DNA of 64,000 nucleotides, taken from positions 5,007,001 through 5,071,000 of the forward strand of contig NZ_CP104861.1 in assembly GCF_025426255.1 (NCBI RefSeq). The letters run 5' to 3'. Shown in pieces: positions 35,825-44,186 of the stretch. The position numbers were made by a program, and so were the translations under genes. The notes below the pieces were generated by a model that saw only the letters and a program-made list of their open reading frames with translations, had not been told where the DNA came from and searched no databases. This DNA comes from Pseudomonas fragi (GTDB taxonomy: Bacteria > Pseudomonadota > Gammaproteobacteria > Pseudomonadales > Pseudomonadaceae). How positions within the stretch are numbered: position 1 is the stretch's first letter; each line of letters opens with the position of its first letter.

Positions 35825-37141
35825 ATGCCGCATTTGTCCCGCCTCAACTCGCTGGCCCTGACGATCGCTCTGGTGATCGGCTCGCCGATGGCATTTGCTG
35901 CCGAGCCGAGCATTCAGCCAGCAGGTGCCGCAGCCAGTACCAAGGCTCCGCTGCCCCTGGAAGAGCTGCGCACATTTGCCGAGGTCATGGACCGGATCAA
36001 GGCTGCGTATGTTGAACCCGTAGACGATAAAACCCTGCTCGAGAATGCCATCAAAGGCATGCTCAGCAACCTCGATCCGCACTCCGCGTACCTGGGCCCC
36101 GAAGATTTCGCCGAGCTGCAGGAAAGCACCAGCGGCGAGTTTGGCGGGCTAGGTATCGAGGTCGGTTCCGAAGACGGCAATATCAAAATCGTCTCACCGA
36201 TCGACGACACCCCTGCGAGCAAGGCCGGTATTCAGGCGGGCGACTTTATCGTCAAGATCAATGGTCAGCCCACCCGTGGCCTGAGCATGACCGAAGCCGT
36301 GGATAAAATGCGCGGCAAGATCGGCCAAAAAATCACCCTGACCCTGGTGCGCAATGGCGGCACGCCGTTTGACGTGACCCTGACCCGCGCCAATATTCAG
36401 GTAAAAAGCGTCAAGGCCCAGTTGCTTGAAGACGGCTACGGCTATATCCGCATCACCCAGTTCCAGGTCAAGACCGGCGAAGAAGTCGCCTCTGCACTGT
36501 CAAAACTGCGCAGAGAAAACGGCAACAAGCGCCTCAAGGGCATCATCCTCGACCTGCGTAACAACCCGGGTGGCGTGCTGCAATCGGCGGTAGAAGTGGT
36601 CGATCACTTCATCACCAAAGGCCTGATCGTCTACACCAAGGGCCGTATCGCCAACTCCGAGCTGCGCTTCTCGGCAACCGGCAAAGACCTGAGCGAGAAC
36701 GTACCTTTGGTGGTGCTGATCAACGGCGGCAGCGCTTCGGCGTCCGAGATCGTCGCCGGTGCCCTGCAGGATCAAAAACGCGGCGTGGTGATGGGCACGA
36801 CCAGCTTCGGTAAAGGCTCGGTGCAAACCGTGCTGCCACTGAACAATGACCGTGCGCTGAAAATCACCACAGCGTTGTACTTCACCCCGAACGGGCGCTC
36901 GATTCAGGCCCAGGGCATTGTTCCGGACATCGAAGTCAGCCGCGCCAAGATCACCCGCGAGCAAGACACCGAGTACTACAAAGAAGCCGACCTGCAAGGT
37001 CACCTGGGCAATGGCAATGGCGGTGCTGACAAACCCACCGGCTCCAACCCTAAAGCCAAGCCCATGCCGCAGGACGATGACTTCCAGCTGAGCCAGGCCC
37101 TGAGCCTGCTTAAAGGCTTGAGCATCACACGCGGCAACTGA
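35825..37141 (+). CDS. ctpA: C-terminal processing peptidase CtpA (S41)
   Basis: 438-residue periplasmic protease with an N-terminal signal peptide (MPHLSRLNSLALTIALVIG). A PDZ domain at about 85-165 (EVGSEDGNIKIVSPIDDTPA) precedes the S41 catalytic domain with Ser and Lys in NGGSASASEIVAGAL and TTSFGKGSVQT. In P. aeruginosa CtpA, with its lipoprotein partner LbcA, degrades murein hydrolases; the envC neighbour fits cell-wall control. Start at ATG 35825 with TAGGAG eleven bases upstream. Confidence 0.93.
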   Translation: MPHLSRLNSLALTIALVIGSPMAFAAEPSIQPAGAAASTKAPLPLEELRTFAEVMDRIKAAYVEPVDDKTLLENAIKGMLSNLDPHSAYLGPEDFAELQESTSGEFGGLGIEVGSEDGNIKIVSPIDDTPASKAGIQAGDFIVKINGQPTRGLSMTEAVDKMRGKIGQKITLTLVRNGGTPFDVTLTRANIQVKSVKAQLLEDGYGYIRITQFQVKTGEEVASALSKLRRENGNKRLKGIILDLRNNPGGVLQSAVEVVDHFITKGLIVYTKGRIANSELRFSATGKDLSENVPLVVLINGGSASASEIVAGALQDQKRGVVMGTTSFGKGSVQTVLPLNNDRALKITTALYFTPNGRSIQAQGIVPDIEVSRAKITREQDTEYYKEADLQGHLGNGNGGADKPTGSNPKAKPMPQDDDFQLSQALSLLKGLSITRGN

Positions 37142-37142
37142 G

Positions 37143-37925
37143 GTGCGTCTGTCTCTGGCTTTCGCCCTGCTCTGCTGCCTGACCGGTGCCGCCCATGCGG
37201 CCCCGGCTGGCACACCCGCCACGCCACACAAGGCTTATCTGAGCCTGATCATTGATGACCTTGGGCAAAACCTGCCACGCGACCGCCGCGTGCTGGCCTT
37301 GCCCGGCCCGGTCACCACCGCCGTGATGCCCGACACGCCCCACGCGGCCGAATTCGCTCGCGAAGCCCACAAGGCAGGCAAAATCGTCATCCTGCATATG
37401 CCGATGGACCCGGCCACCGGGCCTTTTGCCTGGCATCCGGACTTGCCCATGGAGGAACTTGAAAAGCGCCTCAACGCCGCGTTCAAGGCCGTGCCCTACA
37501 CCAGTGGTATCAACAACCATATGGGCAGCCGCATGACATCCCAGCCGCAGGCGATGGCCTGGCTGATGGGTAATTTGCAGCAGCGCCACAAGTTCTTTGT
37601 CGACAGTCGCACCAGCGCGCAGACGGTTGCCGCAGCCGAGGCGCAAAAGATCGGCCTGGCCAGCGTCTCACGCGATGTGTTTCTCGATGACGTGCGCACC
37701 GAGCAGGCGATCACCAAACAACTGGAAACCGCGATCAAGCTGGCGCACAAACAAGGCTCAGCCGTAATGATCGGCCATCCCTACCCACAGACTCTGGCGG
37801 TGCTGGAGCGCGAGTTGCCAAAGCTCAAGGCCCAGGGCATCGACTGGATTGATATCAAACAAATGATCGGCGTGCGCAGCAACAAGGCAATGGCCGGGCA
37901 TGGGAAGGATGGGGTTTACCGCTGA
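37143..37925 (+). CDS. Divergent polysaccharide deacetylase family protein (YibQ-like)
   Basis: 260-residue secreted protein: signal peptide (MRLSLAFALLCCLTGAAHAA) and a divergent NodB-like barrel (LSLIIDDLGQNLPRDRRVL, ILHMPMDPATGPFAWHPD, TSGINNHMGSRMT, FFVDSRTSAQTVAA). The Asp-Asp and His ligands appear retained. GTG start at 37143, one base after the ctpA stop, gives tight coupling. The family sits with envC and ctpA in many gamma-proteobacteria; the substrate is unknown, a cell-wall glycan being the natural guess. Confidence 0.87.
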   Translation: MRLSLAFALLCCLTGAAHAAPAGTPATPHKAYLSLIIDDLGQNLPRDRRVLALPGPVTTAVMPDTPHAAEFAREAHKAGKIVILHMPMDPATGPFAWHPDLPMEELEKRLNAAFKAVPYTSGINNHMGSRMTSQPQAMAWLMGNLQQRHKFFVDSRTSAQTVAAAEAQKIGLASVSRDVFLDDVRTEQAITKQLETAIKLAHKQGSAVMIGHPYPQTLAVLERELPKLKAQGIDWIDIKQMIGVRSNKAMAGHGKDGVYR

Positions 37926-37948
37926 CTGCTGCGCTGTACGTCAATTTC

Positions 37949-38093
37949 GTAGCAGCTGCCGAAGGAACGAGTCTGCGTTCGGTTGCGCAGCAGCCGCAAA
38001 ACCAAGCACTGCGGTGGCTCACATAAATCTCGGATTCAGCATTTACGGGCGCTGCGCACCCGAACGCAGCCTCGTTCCTTCGGCAGCTGCTAC
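37949..38093. repeat. Long paired inverted repeat (family A variant)
   Basis: GTAGCAGCTGCCGAAGGAACGAG faces the inverted CTCGTTCCTTCGGCAGCTGCTAC over 145 bases, a variant of the family A unit. Inner repeats CTGCGTTCGG and CCGAACGCAG extend the pairing, between convergent genes. Confidence 0.8.
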
Positions 38094-38111
38094 AGGGTTT
38101 TAGTGCGTTTT

Positions 38112-38867
38112 TTACAGATACTTCGCACGGATCTTCTCGACCACACCCTCAGCCTTTAACTGGTCCAGTGCCTTCTGCAACTTGTTCACCACCTCGTCCG
38201 GTACATCCTTGTTCAACGCCAAAAACAGTTCGGCCTGATTAAAACGCAACACCGTCTTGAACCCGGAAATTCCCACCTGACGCGCCAAAAACTGCCCCGC
38301 GGGAGCACCCGTGGCCCACAAGTCGATTTGCCCAGCCTGCAACTTGCGGGCGTTGTCCTGATCGCGCAACACAATCACCGGCGCCAGCCCCTGCTTTTCC
38401 AGGGACAAGGCAATAGCGTCGCCTTTGTAAGCTCCCACCCGGTATTGGCGGGCCTGCTCCAGCGAGGTCAGGGTAATCGGGCTATCCCCTCGAGCCAGCA
38501 ACACCCAGTCATCCGGGCCAATCGGCCCGACCCACTTGAACAGCGTTTCACGCTCGGGCACGCGAGCTGTGACAAACACGCCGTAGCCGGGGTTTTCGAG
38601 GGCAAGGTGATAGATACGCTCCCAAGGGAAACGCAAGGTCATGCTGTAGGGGATGTCGGCACGTTTAAAGGTTTCGCGCAGGATATCGACGGCGATACCT
38701 TCAATATTTTCGTTTTGCGCGAAATTTTTGCCGTTTTTGGCCATGTTGTAAGGCGGGAAGTTTTCAGTCAGCAACACTATCGATGAATGCGATGCATCAA
38801 CCGCAGAAGCGGTACTCGCCAGCCACAGAGTGGAACCGGCGAGAACGAGCAAAAAGCGTTTAAACAT
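38112..38867 (-). CDS. Periplasmic solute-binding protein, family 3
   Basis: 251-residue protein with a signal peptide (cut after ASTASA near residue 22) and the amino-acid-type binding fold: LLTENFPPYNM, GIAVDILRETFKRADI, and RVPERETLFKWVGPIG. The last pattern resembles orphan family 3 binding proteins that are not part of transporters. No permease or ATPase gene is adjacent, so it may feed a transporter encoded elsewhere or serve a signalling protein. Ligand unknown. Confidence 0.82.
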   Translation of the reverse strand: MFKRFLLVLAGSTLWLASTASAVDASHSSIVLLTENFPPYNMAKNGKNFAQNENIEGIAVDILRETFKRADIPYSMTLRFPWERIYHLALENPGYGVFVTARVPERETLFKWVGPIGPDDWVLLARGDSPITLTSLEQARQYRVGAYKGDAIALSLEKQGLAPVIVLRDQDNARKLQAGQIDLWATGAPAGQFLARQVGISGFKTVLRFNQAELFLALNKDVPDEVVNKLQKALDQLKAEGVVEKIRAKYL

Positions 38868-38939
38868 GACAGGCGACCTAAATCCATGGCGTGCTCAAGA
38901 GTGCCGTGGGCACGCCATGCTGTCCAGTAGCCTTTGGCC

Positions 38940-39710
38940 TTAACGGACCACGATCCCGCGCTCAGCCATGTACGCCTTGGCCTCTGGCACGGTGTATTCG
39001 CCAAAGTGGAAAATACTCGCCGCCAGTACCGCACTGGCGTGACCTTCGATAATGCCGTCGGCCAGATGCTGCAAGTTGCCAACACCCCCCGAGGCAATCA
39101 CCGGAATGCCCAGCGCATCGCTGATGGCACGGGTCACGCCCAGGTCGAAACCATTCTTCATGCCGTCCTGGTCCATGCTGGTCAGCAAAATCTCGCCAGC
39201 CCCCAGACCTTCCATCTTCATCGCCCACTCGACTGCATCGAGCCCGGTAGGCTTGCGCCCGCCATGAGTGAAGATTTCCCAACGCGGGGTCTCGCCCGGC
39301 TGTGAGACTTTTTTCGCATCAATCGCCACCACGATGCACTGCGAACCAAAATGCTGCGCCGCTTCACCCACAAACTCCGGGTTAAACACCGCTGCAGTAT
39401 TGATCGAGACTTTGTCCGCACCAGCATTGAGCAGGTTGCGGATGTCCTGGATGCAGCGCACGCCACCGCCCACGGTCAGCGGGATAAACACCTGGCTGGC
39501 CATGCGCTCGACGGTATGCAACGTGGTGTCGCGGCCATCGACGCTGGCAGTGATGTCGAGAAAGGTAATCTCGTCAGCACCCTGCTCGTCGTAGCGACGG
39601 GCGATTTCTACCGGGTCGCCAGCATCGCGAATGTTCTCGAATTTGACGCCCTTTACAACCCGGCCGTTATCCACGTCCAGGCAAGGGATGATGCGTTTGG
39701 CCAGCGCCAT
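38940..39710 (-). CDS. hisF: Imidazole glycerol phosphate synthase, cyclase subunit
   Basis: 256-residue TIM barrel that, with HisH, closes the imidazole ring and releases AICAR. Signatures: MALAKRIIPCLDVDNGRVVK, VGGGVRCIQDIRNLL and ASGGVGNLQHL. Asp residues in CLDVD and in TSMDQDG are the usual catalytic pair. GGAGAG lies just before ATG 39710. Last gene of the his run, ten bases after hisA. Confidence 0.96.
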   Translation of the reverse strand: MALAKRIIPCLDVDNGRVVKGVKFENIRDAGDPVEIARRYDEQGADEITFLDITASVDGRDTTLHTVERMASQVFIPLTVGGGVRCIQDIRNLLNAGADKVSINTAAVFNPEFVGEAAQHFGSQCIVVAIDAKKVSQPGETPRWEIFTHGGRKPTGLDAVEWAMKMEGLGAGEILLTSMDQDGMKNGFDLGVTRAISDALGIPVIASGGVGNLQHLADGIIEGHASAVLAASIFHFGEYTVPEAKAYMAERGIVVR

Positions 39711-39720
39711 GGGTCTCTCC

Positions 39721-40458
39721 TCAGGCCTTGTAGCTGTCGCAGAAGGCTTGCGCCTCGGCCACATCCAGCGTGCCTTCATAGATTGCACGGCCGGTGATGG
39801 CGCCCACGATGCCCGGAGCCTTGGCGTCCATCAGGGCTTTGATATCACCCAGATTGTGGATGCCGCCCGAAGCGATCACCGGGATGCTGGTCGCAGCGGC
39901 CAGCGCAGCGGTGTAGCTCACGTTGCAGCCCTGCATCATGCCGTCTTTGGCGATGTCGGTATAAACGATGGCCGACACGCCGTCTGCTTCAAAACGCTTG
40001 GCCAGGTCGATGACCTGTACGGTGCTGACTTCAGCCCAGCCGTCGGTGGCGACGAAACCGTCTTTGGCGTCCATGCCGACAATGATCTTGCCGGGGAATG
40101 CACGGCACGCCTCAGCCACGAACTCGGGGTTCTTCACCGCTTTGGTGCCCAGAATCACGTAGCTAACGCCCGCCTTGACGTAATGCTCGATGGTTTCCAG
40201 CGAGCGAATACCGCCGCCGATCTGGATCGGCAGATGCGGGTACAGCTTGGCAATCGCCGTAACCACTTCGCCGTTGACCGGCTGGCCTTCAAAGGCGCCG
40301 TTCAGGTCGACCAGATGCAGACGGCGGCAACCGCCCTCTACCCATTTGGCAGCCATGCTCACCGGGTCATCGGAGAACACCGTGGAGTCTTCCATACGGC
40401 CTTGGCGCAGACGTACACAAGCACCGTCTTTAAGATCGATAGCGGGAATAATCAGCAT
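39721..40458 (-). CDS. hisA: ProFAR isomerase HisA
   Basis: 245-residue TIM barrel catalysing the Amadori rearrangement that supplies the HisF-HisH substrate. Signatures: MLIIPAIDLKDGACVRLRQG, IQIGGGIRSLETIE and VYTDIAKDGMMQG. ATG 40458 matches the family start; the frame extends five codons further. It follows the DUF2164 gene by 39 bases. Confidence 0.96.
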   Translation of the reverse strand: MLIIPAIDLKDGACVRLRQGRMEDSTVFSDDPVSMAAKWVEGGCRRLHLVDLNGAFEGQPVNGEVVTAIAKLYPHLPIQIGGGIRSLETIEHYVKAGVSYVILGTKAVKNPEFVAEACRAFPGKIIVGMDAKDGFVATDGWAEVSTVQVIDLAKRFEADGVSAIVYTDIAKDGMMQGCNVSYTAALAAATSIPVIASGGIHNLGDIKALMDAKAPGIVGAITGRAIYEGTLDVAEAQAFCDSYKA

Positions 40459-40497
40459 ATGGCAAACCTTCAAATTCGGGAGTCTGAGACTCGGAAA

Positions 40498-40755
40498 TCA
40501 GTTCTTCTCGAGCGCCCACAAGTCGCTTTCGATGCTCTCGAACCTCTCTTTGAGGTGCGTCTGCACATCGAAAATCGCGCGATTGTAGTAATGCGGCGCG
40601 ATTTCGCGGGTGAACAGCTCAAGGATTTCAGCCGCTTCGAATGAACCCAGGTCCAGTTCGAAGCGGTCTTCCATAAAGCGTTTGATCTTGCTGTTGGCTT
40701 CGTTCTCTTGCTCGGGGGTGAGCGTGAGAATCGGCGGCTTCTTGCGAGGCGCCAT
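40498..40755 (-). CDS. DUF2164 small protein within the his cluster
   Basis: 85-residue acidic protein, MAPRKKPPILTLTPEQENEA at the start and FTREIAPHYYNRAIFDVQTH later, which fits DUF2164. No function is known to me. Its ATG overlaps the hisH stop (TAATG at 40755), so translation should be coupled to hisH. Its place between hisH and hisA suggests co-expression with histidine synthesis, not necessarily a histidine role. A longer open frame upstream is a shadow of hisH. Confidence 0.85.
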   Translation of the reverse strand: MAPRKKPPILTLTPEQENEANSKIKRFMEDRFELDLGSFEAAEILELFTREIAPHYYNRAIFDVQTHLKERFESIESDLWALEKN

Positions 40756-41393
40756 TACCAGCGACCATCCCAGGCCACGAAGTTTTCCAGCAACTGCAAG
40801 CCGTGGGTATGGCTTTTTTCCGGGTGGAACTGCACCGCGAAGCGCGAGCCCTCGGCCAGCGCTGCGGCAAAATCGACGCCGTAATGCCCGCCCCCCACCA
40901 CCTGGCGAGGATTGCCCGCCGCAATGTAGTAGCTGTGTACAAAGTAGAAACGCGCAAGGTCGGGGATGCCGTGCCACAGCGGATGATCGACTTTTTGCTG
41001 CACCTCGTTCCAGCCCATGTGCGGCACCTTGAGGTGCTCGCCGTCTTCATGCAGATCCTTGCCGAAGAACTTGACGGCGCCGGGGAACAGGCCGATGCAA
41101 TCAACGCCACCGTTCTCTTCACTGCTGTCGAGCAAGGCTTGCATGCCCACGCAGATACCGAGGAACGGACGGTCCTGGCTGACTTCACGCACCAGCGAGT
41201 CGAAACCCAGTCGACGGATTTCCGCCATGCAGTCGCGAATCGCGCCCACACCCGGAAACACCACGCGATCTGCTTCGCGAATCACGTTGGCGTCGCTGGT
41301 AATCAGCACCCGACCGGCGCCCACGTGCTCCAGCGCCTTGGCTACCGAGTGCAGGTTACCCATGCCGTAATCGATTACCGCCACTGTCTGCAT
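40755..41393 (-). CDS. hisH: Imidazole glycerol phosphate synthase, glutaminase subunit
   Basis: 212-residue class I glutamine amidotransferase giving ammonia to HisF. The triad is visible: Cys in FLGICVGMQALLD, then His and Glu in VQFHPEKSHTHG. N-terminus MQTVAVIDYGMGNLHSV. It overlaps hisB by one base upstream and DUF2164 by one base downstream. Confidence 0.96.
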   Translation of the reverse strand: MQTVAVIDYGMGNLHSVAKALEHVGAGRVLITSDANVIREADRVVFPGVGAIRDCMAEIRRLGFDSLVREVSQDRPFLGICVGMQALLDSSEENGGVDCIGLFPGAVKFFGKDLHEDGEHLKVPHMGWNEVQQKVDHPLWHGIPDLARFYFVHSYYIAAGNPRQVVGGGHYGVDFAAALAEGSRFAVQFHPEKSHTHGLQLLENFVAWDGRW

Positions 41394-41986
41394 CAGAGCA
41401 CGCCCTTGGTCGATGGCATTTGCCCGGCCATACGCTCATCCAGCGCAACCGCCATACGCAACGCGCGGCCAAAAGCCTTGAACACGGTTTCGATCTGGTG
41501 GTGGGTGTTGGTGCCGCGCAGGTTGTCGATGTGCAGGCTGACGTTGGCGTGGTTGACGAAACCCTGGAAGAACTCCTGGAACAGGTCAACGTCAAAGCCG
41601 CCTACCGTGGCGCGGGTGTAAGGCACATGCATTTGCAGGCCTGGACGACCGGAAAAGTCGATAACCACACGCGACAGCGCTTCATCCAGCGGGACGTAGG
41701 CGTGACCGTAACGGGTCATGCCTTTTTTATCGCCGACAGCCTGGCTGAAGGCTTTACCCAAGGTAATGCCAACATCCTCGACGGTATGGTGATCGTCGAT
41801 ATGCAGGTCGCCTTTGCACTCGATGTCCAGGTCGATCAACCCATGTCGGGCGATCTGGTCGAGCATGTGCTCAAGAAAAGGAACACCGATATCAAATCGG
41901 GCCTTACCGGTACCATCCAAGTTGATCGAGGCTTTAATCTGGGTTTCCAGAGTATCGCGCTCGACTGACGCCTTACGTTCGGCCAT
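41393..41986 (-). CDS. hisB: Imidazoleglycerol-phosphate dehydratase (monofunctional)
   Basis: 197-residue dehydratase with the metal-binding repeats GVPFLEHMLDQIARHG, DLHIDDHHTVEDVGI, LFQEFFQGFVNHANVSLH and GTNTHHQIETVFKAFGRAL. It lacks the phosphatase half found in enteric HisB, as expected in pseudomonads. ATG 41986 has GGAG eight bases upstream; a GTG one codon earlier is less likely. First gene of the hisB-hisH-DUF2164-hisA-hisF run. Confidence 0.96.
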   Translation of the reverse strand: MAERKASVERDTLETQIKASINLDGTGKARFDIGVPFLEHMLDQIARHGLIDLDIECKGDLHIDDHHTVEDVGITLGKAFSQAVGDKKGMTRYGHAYVPLDEALSRVVIDFSGRPGLQMHVPYTRATVGGFDVDLFQEFFQGFVNHANVSLHIDNLRGTNTHHQIETVFKAFGRALRMAVALDERMAGQMPSTKGVL

Positions 41987-42099
41987 CACCAGCTCCGCAA
42001 AATCATTGGGCGAAAAAGGTGACCATTATAGGCACGGGTCTGGCAAACAGAAACATTAAGGGTGATGTGGCTGACGGAGTGAAGGCTACTGCGGATTTT

Positions 42100-42199
42100 G
42101 TAGCCGCTGCCGAAGGCTGCGATAAGGCCCGAAGGGCCTTCCTGCAAGCTTGCAAACGCGAGCCCTGCGGGCTCGATCGCAGCCTTCGGCAGCGGCTAC
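42100..42199. repeat. Paired REP-type inverted repeat (family A)
   Basis: GTAGCCGCTGCCGAAGGCTGCGAT and the exact inverted copy ending in GGCAGCGGCTAC, with inner palindromes AAGGCCCGAAGGGCCTT and GAGCCCTGCGGGCTC. It lies between the hisB start and the MFS gene stop. Confidence 0.87.
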
Positions 42200-42201
42200 A
42201 A

Positions 42202-42225
42202 GGGCGCCACAGGACGTGGCGCCCT
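42202..42225. terminator. Hairpin at the 3' end of the MFS gene
   Basis: GGGCGCCAC, a five-base loop, GTGGCGCCC, six bases beyond the MFS stop codon. The T-run is poor, so strength is uncertain. Confidence 0.5.
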
Positions 42226-42230
42226 CTGGA

Positions 42231-43892
42231 TCAATGAAACAACACCGCCGTCTTCTGCACCGTCACCCACACGCCCCACAGCAATGGAATACCCACGGCC
42301 AGCCAGGCCGCGATAACCAGTGGCTGGCTGCCTGGCGCAGCTTTCCACTCCAGCGAAGTGCTTGCGTCCGCGCCCTTGTCATGGCCCAGCGCCTGTTCGG
42401 CCGCCAGTTCGGCATCGGTCATGAAGTACTTGTCGGCCACCGGACGCACCAGCAAGTTGCAGATAAAGCCCAGCACCAGCAGCCCTGCGAGGATGTACAA
42501 GGTGATGTCGTAGGCCGCCGCACGTTCAACCCCGATGCTCAGCTGATACTCGCGCAAGTAGTTGACCAGCACCGGCCCCAGCACGCCCGCAGCCGCCCAG
42601 GCCGTCAGCAAACGACCATGAATCGCACCGACCATCTGGGTACCGAACAGGTCTGCCAGATAGGCGGGTACCGTGGCAAAGCCGCCGCCGTACATCGACA
42701 AGATGATGCAGAACGCCGCCACGAACAGGGACACGTTGCCCAGATGACCAAGGTTCGGAATCATCGCGTACAACGCAAAGCCCAACGCGAAAAACACGAA
42801 GTAGGTATTTTTACGTCCCAGGTAGTCCGAGAACGACGCCCAGAAGAATCGCCCGCCAATGTTGAACAGGCTCAACAGTCCGGTAAAGCCCGCTGCAATC
42901 GCCGCAATTTGCGCCAATTGCGCTGCATCCAGCTGGCTGAATGTCAGGTCATTGCCCAGCAACTTGCCCGCAAACACTTCCTGCAACAATGGCGACGCCA
43001 TGCCCAGAATGCCGATACCGGCCGATACGTTAAGGCACAGCACCAGCCACACCAGCGCAAACTGCGGGGTTTTCCAGGCCACACTCACGTGCACGTGGCG
43101 TTGGGTGATCATCGCGTTCGCAGCTTTTTTCGCCGGAGCAGTCCAGCCCTCAGGCTTCCAGCCGGTCGGTGGCACGCGGTACGACAACGCGCCGCCGATC
43201 ATGAACACGAAGTAAATCGCCGCCATCGCCACAAAGCTCTGCCACACGCCCACGCCGTCCGGCCCGGCAAAATGGTTCATCAGTGCTGCAGCCAGCGGTG
43301 CGCCGACCATTGCACCACCACCAAAGCCCATGATCGCCATGCCCGTGGCCATGCCGCGTTTGTCCGGGAACCACTTGATCAACGTCGACACCGGCGAGAT
43401 ATAGCCCAAGCCCAGCCCGATACCGCCGATAACCCCCGAGCCCAACCACATCAGCCAGATCTGGTGGGTATAAATGCCCAACGCGGAAATCAGCAAACCG
43501 CCACACCAGCACAGTGCCGACACCACACCGGCCTTGCGCGGCCCGGCATGCTCAAGCCAGCCGCCCCACACCGCTGCCGAGCAACCGAGGAAGATAAAAA
43601 ACAGGGTATAGATCCAGCCGAGCATCGAGATCGGCCAATCGCATTGCGATGAAAACACTTGCGCGATAAAGCTCATGTCCGGTGCGCAAGCCACAGGCGC
43701 CGTCACGCCCAAGGCTTTGGACAGCGGCAACCAAAACACCGAGAAGCCATAGGCCATGCCGATGCACAGGTGAATGGCCAATGCGGCTGGCGGGACCAGC
43801 CAACGATTGAAGCCGGGTTTGGCAATGATGCGCTCCTTGGACAGGAACGCCGGTTGTGAGGCAAGACTGCCCGCAACGCTGCTGGTACTCAT
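42231..43892 (-). CDS. OFA-family MFS transporter
   Basis: 553-residue inner-membrane carrier with about twelve transmembrane helices. It opens with PGFNRWLVPPAALAIHLCIG and has the MFS loop WFPDKRGMATGMAIMGFGGG between helices 4 and 5, plus the GGRFFWASFSDYLGRKNTYF loop, patterns of the oxalate/formate antiporter family. Two longer-than-usual loops contain CAPDMSFIAQVF and a basic cytoplasmic stretch. Substrate cannot be read; family members carry oxalate, formate, pyruvate or other small acids. ATG 43892 follows GGGGGA. Confidence 0.85.
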   Translation of the reverse strand: MSTSSVAGSLASQPAFLSKERIIAKPGFNRWLVPPAALAIHLCIGMAYGFSVFWLPLSKALGVTAPVACAPDMSFIAQVFSSQCDWPISMLGWIYTLFFIFLGCSAAVWGGWLEHAGPRKAGVVSALCWCGGLLISALGIYTHQIWLMWLGSGVIGGIGLGLGYISPVSTLIKWFPDKRGMATGMAIMGFGGGAMVGAPLAAALMNHFAGPDGVGVWQSFVAMAAIYFVFMIGGALSYRVPPTGWKPEGWTAPAKKAANAMITQRHVHVSVAWKTPQFALVWLVLCLNVSAGIGILGMASPLLQEVFAGKLLGNDLTFSQLDAAQLAQIAAIAAGFTGLLSLFNIGGRFFWASFSDYLGRKNTYFVFFALGFALYAMIPNLGHLGNVSLFVAAFCIILSMYGGGFATVPAYLADLFGTQMVGAIHGRLLTAWAAAGVLGPVLVNYLREYQLSIGVERAAAYDITLYILAGLLVLGFICNLLVRPVADKYFMTDAELAAEQALGHDKGADASTSLEWKAAPGSQPLVIAAWLAVGIPLLWGVWVTVQKTAVLFH

Positions 43893-44186
43893 AGATGTTT
43901 CCCCCAGGTAATGAAGAGGTTCCCGGACGCGCTCAACCCCCGACTTTGGCGCCTTGCGGCACACAGTCATTTTTGTCGGGCCAAGTTCATGCGCGACAAT
44001 ACGTCGCAGAAGGTCGGAAAACCACGCGCAGATTACCATCTGAACGCAGACGAATGCCCAAGCTGATACGGTCTAAAAGAAGCAAATTGATCCGTAACTA
44101 TCCAACCCCAGTCCGCCTGCGCGTGGCGCTATACTCTGCGGCTAAATTTAAAACTCCCCTTCACTCAGACTTACAAGGACTCGCCC
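43893..44186. promoter_or_regulatory. Divergent region between the MFS and asmA genes
   Basis: 294 bases without a gene. A TATACT hexamer at 44130-44135 is a candidate -10 for asmA; no good -35 was found. Confidence 0.35.
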
